Position numbers and translations under genes: made by a program. 64,000 nucleotides of DNA from CAVVFX01 sp963747535 (GTDB taxonomy: Bacteria > Acidobacteriota > Terriglobia > Bryobacterales > Bryobacteraceae): NCBI GenBank assembly GCA_963747535.1, contig CAVVFX010000021.1, positions 1 to 64,000 on the forward strand, written 5' to 3'. Numbering within the stretch: the stretch's first letter is position 1; the number at the start of each line of letters is the position of its first letter. The notes beneath the pieces were generated by a model that searched no databases, was not told where the DNA came from, and worked only from the letters and a program-made list of their open reading frames with translations. This document shows positions 42,542 through 51,961 of this stretch, in pieces.

Positions 42542-43387
42542 ATGAGCAACTCCAACATCCGAGAAATCTCTACCGCCCACAGCCCTGACTCTGATGACGC
42601 GTTCATGTTTTACGGGCTCGCGACCAAGAAAGTCAGGTCGCAGTTGGTCTCGTTCAAGCACGTTCTTTCGGATATCGAAACTCTGAATCAGAAAGCCCGC
42701 GCAGGTGAGTACGATCTCACCGCGATCTCTTATCACGCCTACCCGTACGTCGCCGACAAGTATGCCTTGATGGCTAGCGGCTCCAGTATCGGGGACGGTT
42801 ATGGCCCCATGCTGGTCGCCCTCAAACCCATGGAACCAGAGGAGATCAAGGGCAAAAAGATTGCGATACCCGGGAAACTGACCACCGCTTACCTGGCGGC
42901 GAAAATCCTCGAACCCGACTTTGTGGAAGTGGTCGTGCCGTTCGACAAGATCCTCGAAGCCGTCCAACAGGGCGCCGCAGACATTGGCCTGATCATTCAC
43001 GAAGCGCAGTTGACTTACACACGAGGCGGTTTCCACCGCATCCTGGACCTCGGGAAATGGTGGAAGACTAAATATCAGTTGCCGCTGCCTCTGGGCGCGA
43101 ACGCTCTCTTGCGCTCCCTGCCGCGCGAAACGCAGACCGAGTGTTGCCGGATGATGCGCGAGAGCATTCAATACGCGCTCGACAATCACGACGAAGCATT
43201 GTCTTATGCGCTGCAGTTCGCCCGCGATATGGATACACGCCTGGCCGAGAAGTTCGTCGGCATGTACGTCAATCATTATACGGTCGATTGTGGCGAGGTA
43301 GTCCCCAAGGCCGCCCAGAAATTGCTCGACCTCGGATATGAAGCCGGTTTAATACCGAAACGCATCGAAGTCGAATTCGTCAGATAA
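42542..43387 (+). CDS. mqnD: 1,4-dihydroxy-6-naphthoate synthase of the futalosine pathway
   Basis: The ATG at 42542 gives 281 residues, the family length; the frame upstream to 42263 is not domain-like. MqnD marks are ISTAHSPDSDDAFMFYGL, DIETLNQKARAGEYDLTAIS, GDGYGPMLVAL, KIAIPGKLTTAYLAAKI and GLIIHEAQLTY. It converts cyclic dehypoxanthinyl futalosine to dihydroxynaphthoate in menaquinone synthesis. The other mqn genes are not in the window. It is divergent to lpxA. Confidence 0.92.
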   Translation: MSNSNIREISTAHSPDSDDAFMFYGLATKKVRSQLVSFKHVLSDIETLNQKARAGEYDLTAISYHAYPYVADKYALMASGSSIGDGYGPMLVALKPMEPEEIKGKKIAIPGKLTTAYLAAKILEPDFVEVVVPFDKILEAVQQGAADIGLIIHEAQLTYTRGGFHRILDLGKWWKTKYQLPLPLGANALLRSLPRETQTECCRMMRESIQYALDNHDEALSYALQFARDMDTRLAEKFVGMYVNHYTVDCGEVVPKAAQKLLDLGYEAGLIPKRIEVEFVR

Positions 43388-43486
43388 CTTGCGACAGCCG
43401 TTAATCGCGGGCAGGACCGTTCTCCAGGCTTTCCGTGATCTCGAGGTTTCCTCCGCGGACAGGCTGCTATAGATAGGATAGTAGGT

Positions 43487-44749
43487 ATGCGCTCTCCAAT
43501 CTTCGTCTTGTGCGTTTGGCTGGCCGGTGCAGCGCTCGCGCAAACTCCGAAGGATGTTCATAACGCCGTGAAACTGGGACCGCGTGCGGTGCCCCAACTC
43601 ACCGGTTATCTCGACAACCAGGACGTACAGGTTCGCATTGAAGCCGTCAAAGCCTTGATCGAGATCGGTGGCTCCGCAGTCCTCGACCCGCTGGTCAAAG
43701 CCACCCGCGATAACGATCCCGAAGTGCAGATGCGCGCGACTGACGGTCTGGTCAATTTCTACCTGCCCGGATACGTCAGGACCGGCATGGCATCGAAAAT
43801 CAGTCGCGTCGGCTCGACCATTAAATCGCACTTTACCGATACCAACGATCAGATCATCGATTCGTTCATCCGGGTTCGTCCAGAGGTGATTGCAGCCCTG
43901 GGGCAGTTGGTGCGCGGCGGGAGCAGCATGGATAGCCGCGCCAACGCCGCCCGGGCAGCCGGGATCCTGCGAGGTCAGGCTGCCGTTCCCGATCTGGTGG
44001 CCGCGTTGCGATCGAAGGACTCGGGCTTAATGTATGAAGCGCTCGTGGCACTTGAGAAGATCCGTGATCCTGCAGCCGGACCGCGCGTTCAATTCGTGCT
44101 GCGCGACCTTGACGAGCGAGTGCAACTGGCGGCGATCGAAACCACCGGTATCCTGGCCAATCGGGAAGCGATCCCCGACCTGATTCGTGTTTTCAACGAG
44201 ACCCGCAATCCGAAAGTGAAGCGGGCAGCGCTGATGGCGTTAGCCAGGATGCCGTCCGCGGAAAGCCGTCCGATCCTGATCCAGTATTTGCGTGACAAGG
44301 ACCCTCGAACCAGGGGCGCTGCGGCCGAAGGTTTGGGACGCATGCGCAGCGCGTCTGACACCGGGGCCATTGACGCGGTCTACAAGGACGAGGACAAGAC
44401 CTCACCCAGGCTCTCCCAGGCTTTCGCTCTGGTCATGGAAGGCCAGGCACAGCTCTCGGAATTCAGCCCGCTGCAGTACCTGATCAATACTCTGAATTCG
44501 GCGGCTTATGCGGGTGAAGCCTATCCATTACTTGTCGAGGCAGCGCGGCTCCCAGAGGTCCGTAGCCTGCTCTACCAACCCCTCCAATCGGGCACCCGCG
44601 AGGAGAAGATCTATCTCGCGAGGGTGCTCGCGGCCAGCGGTGACGCCCAGTCTCTCCCCTATCTCCAGCAGATGAGTCAGGACCCCGATAGCCAGGTCGC
44701 GGGAGAAGGCTTGAAAGCTCTGCGCCAACTGAGGGAGCGCTTGGGCTAG
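43487..44749 (+). CDS. Exported HEAT-repeat protein
   Basis: The 420-residue protein starts with a signal peptide (RSPIFVLCVWLAGAALAQ). The rest is built of HEAT/PBS-lyase-type helical repeats with recurring V-R/A-A-A-x-A-L/G-I/L and I/L-P-x-L motifs: VQVRIEAVKALIEIG, PEVQMRATDGLVNF, SRANAARAAGILRG, KVKRAALMALARM, PRTRGAAAEGLGRM. Such proteins act as periplasmic scaffolds; the partner is unknown. A CTAG-rich dyad (CTAGG/CCTAG, 44756-44768) lies just after the stop. Confidence 0.85.
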   Translation: MRSPIFVLCVWLAGAALAQTPKDVHNAVKLGPRAVPQLTGYLDNQDVQVRIEAVKALIEIGGSAVLDPLVKATRDNDPEVQMRATDGLVNFYLPGYVRTGMASKISRVGSTIKSHFTDTNDQIIDSFIRVRPEVIAALGQLVRGGSSMDSRANAARAAGILRGQAAVPDLVAALRSKDSGLMYEALVALEKIRDPAAGPRVQFVLRDLDERVQLAAIETTGILANREAIPDLIRVFNETRNPKVKRAALMALARMPSAESRPILIQYLRDKDPRTRGAAAEGLGRMRSASDTGAIDAVYKDEDKTSPRLSQAFALVMEGQAQLSEFSPLQYLINTLNSAAYAGEAYPLLVEAARLPEVRSLLYQPLQSGTREEKIYLARVLAASGDAQSLPYLQQMSQDPDSQVAGEGLKALRQLRERLG

Positions 44750-44775
44750 ACTAGACTAGGTAGCCTAGGCGCGCG

Positions 44776-47052
44776 TCAAACTTCGTACTTGGCGACCAGC
44801 AATTGCAGATCTGCCGCCATTTCTGCAAGAGCCACGGCTGCGCTTTGGGTCTGCGAGGCTCCTTCGGTAGTGCTCTGGGCGGCAGTGGCTACACCCGAGA
44901 TGTTGCGTGCGATTTCTCCAGTGCCGTTAGCCGCTTCGGAGACATTCCGGCCAATTTCGTTGGTCGTGGCCGTCTGCTCCTCGACGGCTGAAGCAATGGT
45001 ATTGGAAACGTCGTTGATCTGATTGATAATCGAGCCGATCTCAGCAATAGCCTCCACCGCGCTCCGGGTGTCGTGCTGGATAGCTGAGATCTTCTGGCCG
45101 ATCTCCTCAGTAGCTCTTGCGGTCCCTTTGGCGAGTTCCTTCACCTCGTTAGCCACCACGGCAAACCCCTTACCGGCATCACCGGCTCGTGCCGCTTCAA
45201 TCGTGGCATTGAGCGCGAGCAGGTTGGTTTGCTCAGCAATCGACGTGATGACTTTTATGACCTTGCCGATCTCCGCACTGGAGTCTCCCAGCTTAGCCAC
45301 GGTTTTATTCGCACCTTCTGCAGTGCCGACTGCGGTTCGCGCGATGCGCGCCGCATCGTGAGCACTTTTGGAGATCTCAACGATCGACGACAACATGGCC
45401 TCGGTTCCAGTCGAAACCACCGACACATTCCGCGAAACCTCTTCACTTGCGGCCGAGACGGCGTTGGCCTGAACTGCCGTTTCCTCGGCGTTGGCGGCCA
45501 ACTGCTGGCTGATATTGGTCAGTTGTTCCGCGGAAACCGAAAGCGATTGGGCGCTATGGATAAATCCGCGCATGGGCGTGACAATCGCGTCCAGGGTGGA
45601 GTTGATTCCTTCGACGATCCGCCGGTAATCGCCCTCGTGCCTCGCAGCATCCACACGTCGCGACAACTTTCCGGCCAGCGCGGCGCCGATCAGGCTATCA
45701 ACATCGGCCATGAGCTTGCGGAGATTTGACCGTACTTGCTCGATGACGTCGTTAATGAACGCTCTCTTGCCTGGGAATTTCTCAAGGTGGGCGTCGAAAT
45801 TCCCAACGCCGAACTCGGCAATACAGGCCATGGCCTTCTTCTTAACGGCAATATGCCCGGATACCATCTCATTTACGCCCACCGCCATAGTTCGGTAGAC
45901 GCCTTCGAATTGATTCACGGGGATTACCGCATCGATTTCACCCGCATTATGGTCCACCGCCATGCGGTCCATCTCAACAATAAAACGCTGCAGATTGTTC
46001 AGCAGGCGCCCTAGGGCGCCGCCGAGGATTTGCCCCGTCAGATCCGTATGCTCGACGGAACAAAGCGAAACATGCTGCAAATCTCCGTTCGCCAGGGCAT
46101 CGACCCGTGTGGCAAAGGAGGCAAGCGTCGCACGGAGGTTTGAGAACGCCTCGCCCAGACGACCTGCCGCACTAATCTTTTTCTCGAGCACCGGGTCGTG
46201 CAGACGATCTCCGGCGAGGGCGCTCGCCTGTTCCAACAGCGTAGAGACCGCCGCTTTGATCTGATCCAGATGCTCGGTTTTGTCCGCACCGGGGGCCGCT
46301 TCTACCGCGCCCAGGTCGAGCCCCATCGATTCCAGGGTATTGAGGAGAAAGGAATCGCCGACCGCCTGCATATCGAAGTTCAGTACGTTGAAGATCGCTG
46401 TCTGAACCTCGAAGAGGCGATCTTTATTCTTGACGTCGCGGCGCAAGTGGGCTGTGATCAGGCGCTGGAGTTCACCGTATGACCCGATATACCACTTGAA
46501 CGGAAGATTGATCCGGTCATGCACCAAACCGATTCGCAATCGCCTCTCGAAGTATTCGAGACCCCAGGTGGTTGCGGCGCCTTCGAAAATATCGATGAAA
46601 TACACTGCCTGGGCCTGCTCCAGAGCACTTCGCAGCTTCGCCAACGGCAGTCCCTTTTGGGTCGCGATGCGTTCGAAGAAACGGAGAGTGGGAGGGAAGG
46701 AAAATTGAAAATCGTAGAATTCCCTGGCGATTTCCGGCGCCACCGATTTCGCCCAAGGCAACAGATCCTGCAACAAATCACTCTCCCGGACTGTCAGCCG
46801 GACGAACTCGCGGCGAACCTCCAGATTGGCTGCATCGATGCCAATGCGCCGGGCTAGCTTCAGATCTTGAAACGCCGAATTTCCTCCATGTGAGACCGAT
46901 ACCGGCCTAGCACTTGCCTTGGGAGCGGAAGTCCGGTTGTGACTGCTTTGGCCTAATCTGGTTGCCGGGCGGCCTTTAGATGCGGGTGGGGCTTTCAGGA
47001 GAGTGGTTTTGCTCATTGGAGACTGTCTCGTGAGATTCGCTTTCCGAGGCAC
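44776..47052 (-). CDS. Globin-coupled methyl-accepting chemotaxis protein
   Basis: The 758-residue protein has an N-terminal globin-coupled sensor domain (about 65-220), with LRIGLVHDRINLPFKWYIGS carrying the proximal-histidine region of HemAT-type globins. A long helical linker with HAMP-like parts follows (about 260-480). The C-terminal signalling domain has the MCP hairpin IAEQTNLLALNATIEAARAG with KGFAVVANEVKELA. No transmembrane segment is seen, so it is a soluble oxygen or redox sensor acting through CheW/CheA. The first ~60 residues are basic and low in complexity. A second ATG 12 codons on is an alternative start. Confidence 0.92.
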   Translation of the reverse strand: MPRKANLTRQSPMSKTTLLKAPPASKGRPATRLGQSSHNRTSAPKASARPVSVSHGGNSAFQDLKLARRIGIDAANLEVRREFVRLTVRESDLLQDLLPWAKSVAPEIAREFYDFQFSFPPTLRFFERIATQKGLPLAKLRSALEQAQAVYFIDIFEGAATTWGLEYFERRLRIGLVHDRINLPFKWYIGSYGELQRLITAHLRRDVKNKDRLFEVQTAIFNVLNFDMQAVGDSFLLNTLESMGLDLGAVEAAPGADKTEHLDQIKAAVSTLLEQASALAGDRLHDPVLEKKISAAGRLGEAFSNLRATLASFATRVDALANGDLQHVSLCSVEHTDLTGQILGGALGRLLNNLQRFIVEMDRMAVDHNAGEIDAVIPVNQFEGVYRTMAVGVNEMVSGHIAVKKKAMACIAEFGVGNFDAHLEKFPGKRAFINDVIEQVRSNLRKLMADVDSLIGAALAGKLSRRVDAARHEGDYRRIVEGINSTLDAIVTPMRGFIHSAQSLSVSAEQLTNISQQLAANAEETAVQANAVSAASEEVSRNVSVVSTGTEAMLSSIVEISKSAHDAARIARTAVGTAEGANKTVAKLGDSSAEIGKVIKVITSIAEQTNLLALNATIEAARAGDAGKGFAVVANEVKELAKGTARATEEIGQKISAIQHDTRSAVEAIAEIGSIINQINDVSNTIASAVEEQTATTNEIGRNVSEAANGTGEIARNISGVATAAQSTTEGASQTQSAAVALAEMAADLQLLVAKYEV

Positions 47053-47116
47053 GTAGCCTCACTCTCTTTATCGGACAGTAATGGCGGGGACTTTAGTGAT
47101 TCTGGAGGAAATAGTT

Positions 47117-47140
47117 AGGGGCAGGCTCGCGCCTGCCCCT
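47117..47140 (-). terminator. Hairpin between aceE and the chemoreceptor gene
   Basis: Arms AGGGGCAGGC and GCCTGCCCCT form a perfect 10-bp stem with a TCGC loop (plus-strand reading), 28 bp after the aceE stop. No U-run follows on either strand, so it may be a terminator of a factor-dependent kind or a repetitive palindrome. Confidence 0.5.
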
Positions 47141-47167
47141 GGACGGACTGCACTCTATCCCACCACG

Positions 47168-49858
47168 CTACGCTCGCGCGGGGTCGATTTTTTCGGGGTC
47201 AACTCCGAGTTCGCCGAATGCTTTGACCGCCTTCTTAACGTCGAACTTGCCGTCCCGGGCAAGTCTCGACAGCGCCGCGGCCGCGATCGCTTCCGCGTTG
47301 ACCTCAAAGTGTTTCCGCAAATACTGGCGATTGTCGCTGCGGCCGAAACCATCGGTGCCCAGCGTGACCATGCGTCCCGGCAGCCACGGAGCAATCTGAT
47401 CCGGGACAATCTTCATGTAATCCGACGCCGCCACGATCGGTCCCTCGACGGATTCCATGACCTGCTGGATGAATGGTTTCTTCGCCGGCTCGCCCGGATG
47501 CAGCCGGTTCCAGCGCTCCACCCGTAAAGCTTCGCGGCGCAGCTCGTTATAACTGGTGACGCTCCAGACGTCAGCGGCGACATTATACTTCTCGGCCAGC
47601 ATAGCCTGGGCCTTCACCGCTTCCGGGAGCATCGGTCCGCTGCCGAAAAGTTGCAGCTTGTTTCTGGACTTGGCCTTCGGCTGGTCGGGCGCTGCCGCTT
47701 TGAACTTGTAAATGCCCTTGAGAATGCCCTCCGCCGCGCCTTCCGGCATCGCAACCTGCGCGTAGTTTTCGTTATAGACCGTGAGGTAGTAGAACAGATC
47801 CTCCCGCTCCTGGTACATCCGGCGGATGCCGTCCTGGATGATCACCGCTAATTCATACGCATAGGCCGGATCATAACTAGCGAGCGTCGGAACTGTGCTG
47901 GCGAGGACCAGGCTGTGCCCGTCCTGGTGCTGCAGGCCCTCGCCGGTCAGGGTCGTACGGCCGGCCGTGCCGCCCATCAGGAAGCCCTTACCGCGCGAGT
48001 CCGCAAAAGCCCATACCAAATCGCCGATGCGCTGGAATCCGAACATCGAATAGTAAATAAAGAACGGGATCATGTCGAGTTGGTAATTCGAATAGGCCGT
48101 TCCCGCGGCGGTGAACGACGCCATAGAGCCCGCCTCGGTAATACCCTCTTCGAGAATCTGACCGTCCTTTGACTCCTTGTAATACAGCAGAATGTCGGAA
48201 TCGTGAGGCTTGTAAAGCTGGCCCTGGCTGGCGTAAATGCCGAACTGGCGGAACATGGCTTCCATGCCGAAAGTACGCGCTTCGTCGGGCACGATGGGGA
48301 CTACACGCTGACCCACTTGCGGATGTTTCATGAGCTTGGTCAGCAGCTTGACGAATGCCATGGTGGTGGAAGGATCGGGTCCGTGGGAACCGGCCAGCAT
48401 GTCACTGAAATAATCGAGTGGCGGAGCCTGGAACTGCGCCGGACCCACTTTACGAGCCGGCATATACCCGCCCAGCACCCGGCGGCGCTCGTGCATATAC
48501 GCCATTTCAGGACTGCTGTCGGGCGGTTTATAGAACGCACCCTCGCGAGCCGCCTCATCCGAAACCGGGATTTCAAACCGGCCGCGGAAATGCTCCATAG
48601 CCTTCTCGTTCAGTTCCTTCTGGCTATGCGTGTAGTTACGTCCTTCGCCCGCGTCGCCCAAGCCGTAGCCCTTAACGGTCTTGCACAGAACCACCGTGGG
48701 ACCGCCCTTGTATTCGACGGCTGCCTTATAGGCGTTGTAGACCTTCTTGGGATCGTGCCCGCCGCGCCGTAACTTGCCGATCTCTTCGTCGGTCATGTCT
48801 TCCACCAGCTTGGCGGTCTCGGGATATTTTCCGAAGAACTCCTTGCGAACGTACGCTCCGCCCTTGGCTTTGCAGGCCTGATAGGTGCCGTCTACCGTCT
48901 CGTTCATGAGTTGAACGAGCTTCCCCGAAGTGTCCTTGGCGAGCAGCGGATCCCAGTCTTCGCTCCACAGGCATTTGATCACGTTCCAACCCGCGCCGCG
49001 GAAGGCGGACTCGAGTTCGCGCACGATCTGCCCGTTGCCGCGCACCGGTCCATCGAGCCGCTGCAGGTTGCAGTTGACCACGAAAATCAGGTTATCCAGC
49101 TTCTCGCGGGAACCTAGCGTAATCGCTCCCAGCGATTCCGGTTCGTCGGTTTCGCCGTCGCCCAGAAAGGCCCACACTTTGCGGTCGGTTTTCGGAATCA
49201 GATTCCGATTCTCCAGATAGCGCATGAAGCGCGCCTGGTAAATCGCATTGATCGGAGCGAGACCCATGGAGACGGTCGGGAAGTTCCAAAAATTCGGCAT
49301 CAACCAGGGATGGGGATAGGAGGAAAGGCCCGGCTCCCCGCGCAGCTCGTGGCGGAAATTCTCCAGGGTCTTTTCGCTCAAACGCCCTTCCACAAAAGCC
49401 CTGGAATAAACACCGGGCGACGCGTGGCCTTGAAAATAGATAAAGTCGCCGGGTTGGTCGCCATAGCTCGCGTGGAAGAAATGATTGAAGCCGACCTCGA
49501 GCAAGGTCGCAAGCGACTGATAAGTGGAAATGTGGCCGCCGATGCCGTGATCATGCTTGTTCTGCCGAGATACCATGGCCATGGCGTTCCACCGGATGAT
49601 GCTCTTGATACGCCGCTCCAGCGCGCGATCGCCGGGATAGGGGACTTCATCCTGGGTCGGAATGGTGTTGATGTAGTCGGTGGTGAAGCGCAGCGGAAGA
49701 TCAACTCCGGCCCATTTGGCACGATTGGAAAGTTGTTCCAGGAGAAAGGCAGCCCGGTTGGGTCCAACTTCATCCAGGATTTGATCCAGGGCCTCGATCC
49801 ATTCCGCTGTTTCGCGAGGATCGGAGTCATTCACACGTTCAGTGAGTTGTTGGTGCAT
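47168..49858 (-). CDS. aceE: Pyruvate dehydrogenase E1 component, homodimeric type
   Basis: The 896-residue protein is the usual length for AceE. It contains the thiamine-diphosphate motif GDGETDEPESLGAI ... NLIFVVNCNLQRLDGPVRGN, the N-terminal ALERRIKSIIRWNAMAMV, the GHISTYQSLATLLEVG loop and C-terminal SVTSYNELRREALRVERWNR. It decarboxylates pyruvate and transfers acetyl to the lipoyl E2. The E2 and E3 genes are not adjacent here. It is transcribed leftwards, with the hairpin at 47117-47140 behind it. Confidence 0.96.
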   Translation of the reverse strand: MHQQLTERVNDSDPRETAEWIEALDQILDEVGPNRAAFLLEQLSNRAKWAGVDLPLRFTTDYINTIPTQDEVPYPGDRALERRIKSIIRWNAMAMVSRQNKHDHGIGGHISTYQSLATLLEVGFNHFFHASYGDQPGDFIYFQGHASPGVYSRAFVEGRLSEKTLENFRHELRGEPGLSSYPHPWLMPNFWNFPTVSMGLAPINAIYQARFMRYLENRNLIPKTDRKVWAFLGDGETDEPESLGAITLGSREKLDNLIFVVNCNLQRLDGPVRGNGQIVRELESAFRGAGWNVIKCLWSEDWDPLLAKDTSGKLVQLMNETVDGTYQACKAKGGAYVRKEFFGKYPETAKLVEDMTDEEIGKLRRGGHDPKKVYNAYKAAVEYKGGPTVVLCKTVKGYGLGDAGEGRNYTHSQKELNEKAMEHFRGRFEIPVSDEAAREGAFYKPPDSSPEMAYMHERRRVLGGYMPARKVGPAQFQAPPLDYFSDMLAGSHGPDPSTTMAFVKLLTKLMKHPQVGQRVVPIVPDEARTFGMEAMFRQFGIYASQGQLYKPHDSDILLYYKESKDGQILEEGITEAGSMASFTAAGTAYSNYQLDMIPFFIYYSMFGFQRIGDLVWAFADSRGKGFLMGGTAGRTTLTGEGLQHQDGHSLVLASTVPTLASYDPAYAYELAVIIQDGIRRMYQEREDLFYYLTVYNENYAQVAMPEGAAEGILKGIYKFKAAAPDQPKAKSRNKLQLFGSGPMLPEAVKAQAMLAEKYNVAADVWSVTSYNELRREALRVERWNRLHPGEPAKKPFIQQVMESVEGPIVAASDYMKIVPDQIAPWLPGRMVTLGTDGFGRSDNRQYLRKHFEVNAEAIAAAALSRLARDGKFDVKKAVKAFGELGVDPEKIDPARA

Positions 49859-50056
49859 GGGGTGGGTTCATCACTATTATAGCCAGCGGCGGGTCCCGAG
49901 TCCGACCTGCCGTCCGGGGTAAAACGGGCGTGCGACAGGTCTGGCGATACATCTTCGTTACTAACGTCACGTCAGATGGGGAGGGGCAGGCGCTTTCGCC
50001 CGCCACGCCTTGCCACCCCTGCAGAAGCCCCCTCGTTATCAGTACACTGGAGAGCG

Positions 50057-50863
50057 ATGAAGGGACTTAAGGGCAAATTCGTTTTAGTTACCGGAGCAAC
50101 TACAGGCATCGGAAATGCCACGGCTATCCGCTTCGCCGAAGAAGGTTGCAGTGTATCGATCAACTTCCGCACCAATCCTGACGCGGCCAAACAGACGCTC
50201 GCTGCCGCGCAGCAGGCATCCGCCGCCAACGGCCACTCGGAGGCCAGACACATCACCGTTTACGGCGACGTCTCGCAGGAAGAGGACGTGAAGAAGATGT
50301 TCGCTGAAACGCTTGCTGCGTTCGGCCGTCTGGACGTGCTGGTCAATAACGCGGGATGGCAGAAGCAGGCCGCGAGCGACAAAGTGGAAATGGCCGATTA
50401 TGACGGCGTCATGAACACCAATATCCGCGGCGCCTTCATGTGCGCGCGGGAGGCGCTGCGGCACTTCCTCGCCCGCGGCGGAGGTGGTGTGATTCTGAGC
50501 AATTCGAGCGTGCATCAGATCATCCCCAAGCCGGATTTTGTCGCTTACTCGCTGAGCAAAGGCGCGATGGGAAACATGACGCGCACGCTCGCGCTCGAGT
50601 ATGCCGATCGCGGAATCCGTGTAAATGCGGTCGGCCCCGGCGCCATCATTACGCCCATCAACAAGGCCTGGAAAGATGATCCCAAGGCTCGTGCCGGTGT
50701 CGAAGCCCATATTCCCATGGGACGCTCCGGAGAGTCGGAAGAGATTGCGTCCGTTTTCGCTTTTCTTGCCTCGGACGAGGCCTCCTACATCACCGGTCAA
50801 ACCATCTACGCCTGCGGAGGCCTGACGCTCTACCCGGAGTTCCGCATCAACTGGTCGTCCTAG
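50057..50863 (+). CDS. Short-chain dehydrogenase/reductase, glucose 1-dehydrogenase-like
   Basis: The ATG at 50057 (GGAGAG just upstream) gives 268 residues. Cofactor motif TGATTGIG, NNAG, catalytic serine in LSNSSVHQ, Y-x3-K in YSLSKGA and VGPGAIITP are all present. The NFRTN sequence after strand 2 has an arginine that could favour NADP(H). The closest pattern is glucose 1-dehydrogenase/3-oxoacyl-ACP reductase; the substrate cannot be fixed. It is divergent to aceE. Confidence 0.92.
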   Translation: MKGLKGKFVLVTGATTGIGNATAIRFAEEGCSVSINFRTNPDAAKQTLAAAQQASAANGHSEARHITVYGDVSQEEDVKKMFAETLAAFGRLDVLVNNAGWQKQAASDKVEMADYDGVMNTNIRGAFMCAREALRHFLARGGGGVILSNSSVHQIIPKPDFVAYSLSKGAMGNMTRTLALEYADRGIRVNAVGPGAIITPINKAWKDDPKARAGVEAHIPMGRSGESEEIASVFAFLASDEASYITGQTIYACGGLTLYPEFRINWSS

Positions 50864-50896
50864 ATTCCTTGAGGCAGAAAACTTGTTGTCTTTGCG

Positions 50897-51520
50897 TCAA
50901 GTTTTACGCAGCCAGTCTGGCCTGTTGCACCCAAGATTCGACCTCCTGTTCGAGTTTATCGAAACTGCGGCGCAACGAAGTTGGAAGGATGACGTAGCCG
51001 GCAGCACAAGTCCGAGGCCCGGCCGCAGAATTCTGGAGTAAGTGCGGGTACAAAAAGCGGCGACGCGGAATCCGAATTTCGTGAGTTGGTAGCGATGGGT
51101 CTTGGGAATCCGTTCGATCAGGCCGTGAAGGCGGAGCCGGCGCAGTTGATAGGTCATACGGCCTTGGGTGAATTGAGCGACGGGCTGGCCCCGCAAGTCG
51201 GCCAATTTGCGCCGCAGGTCCCGGTTGGAGAATCCGGCCGGCAACAGATCGAAAAGCAGTAAAGCGTTCCAGAGGCTCTGCACCATCGGATCGGCGAAGC
51301 GGAGAGCCGAGGCTCGTTGCCCACGAAGGAAGCGAAGTGCCCCCTCCAGGATCTGCAATCGGCCTACGATTACGTGCAAATACATGCGGTCGATCGATTC
51401 CACTTGCAGCGTCACGTGCCGGTCCAATACTTCGGCCACGGTCTGTGGTAATTTCGATGGCGGCTCCGCTTGCGGGGTGCCTTTACGGCCGGGCGATCGC
51501 CTTACGATGGTCCCACTCAT
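50897..51520 (-). pseudogene. Internally deleted relic of a larger protein
   Basis: The first ~65 residues (VAEVLDRHVTLQVESIDRMY LHV) and the part from about 95 on (FSNRDLRRKLADLRGQPVAQ, TYQLRRLRLHGLIERIPKTH) resemble the two ends of a longer protein that I recall from environmental genomes. In that protein several hundred residues lie between them. Here they are joined after RFLRGQRASALRFADP. The C-terminal end after RILRPGL is also unlike the family. I call it a deletion derivative with moderate certainty, and I do not know the function of the intact form. Confidence 0.45.
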
Positions 51521-51667
51521 GGAGGTTATTGAATACCTTCCATCTCATGCACGCAAGCGGAGCCTGCGATCAGTTTGCTTGCGCGTTGGCGTTTCGCCGC
51601 ATTAGCAGTTGGGTCACGATAGATGCTCCCTCTGCGCCCTCTGCGTCTCCTAAGAAACAAACTCCAC

Positions 51668-51946
51668 CTGCCGGAAGGCCGCTGCGGGAGCTTTGCGGAC
51701 GCAGCCAAGCAATAGTCCACCTGCCGGAAGGCTGCTGCGGGAGCTTTGCGGACGCAGCCAAGCGATAGTCCACCTGCCGGAAGGCTGCTGCGGGAGCTTT
51801 GCGGACGCAGCCAAGCGATAGTCCACCTGCCGGAAGGCTGCTGCGGGAGCTTTGCGGACGCAGCCAAGCAATCGTCCACCCTGCCGGAAGGCTGCTGCGG
51901 GAGCTTTGCGGACGCAGCCAAGCGATAGTCCACCTGCCGGAAGGCC
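51668..51946 (+). repeat. Tandem array of five 53-bp units
   Basis: Units begin CTGCCGGAAGGC at 51668, 51721, 51774, 51827 and 51881, with a partial sixth to 51946. The units are nearly identical (GCTGCTGCGGGAGCTTTGCG ... AGCGATAGTCCAC), with one extra base in unit 4. The repeats are non-coding despite open frames in several phases, because all frames repeat a 17-18-residue peptide. The array ends about 15 bp before the IS110 transposase stop. Confidence 0.9.
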
Positions 51947-51961
51947 CCTCTGGTGCGCCTC

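Noticed and set aside
47168..49858. Long rightward frames opposite aceE
   Set aside because: They are antisense shadows of a well-conserved gene with high third-position GC.
51526..51933. Protein-coding frames across the tandem repeats
   Set aside because: They only translate the 53-bp unit repeatedly, in several frames and both strands.
51668..51946. CRISPR array
   Set aside because: The 53-bp units are directly adjacent without unique spacers and no cas gene is nearby.
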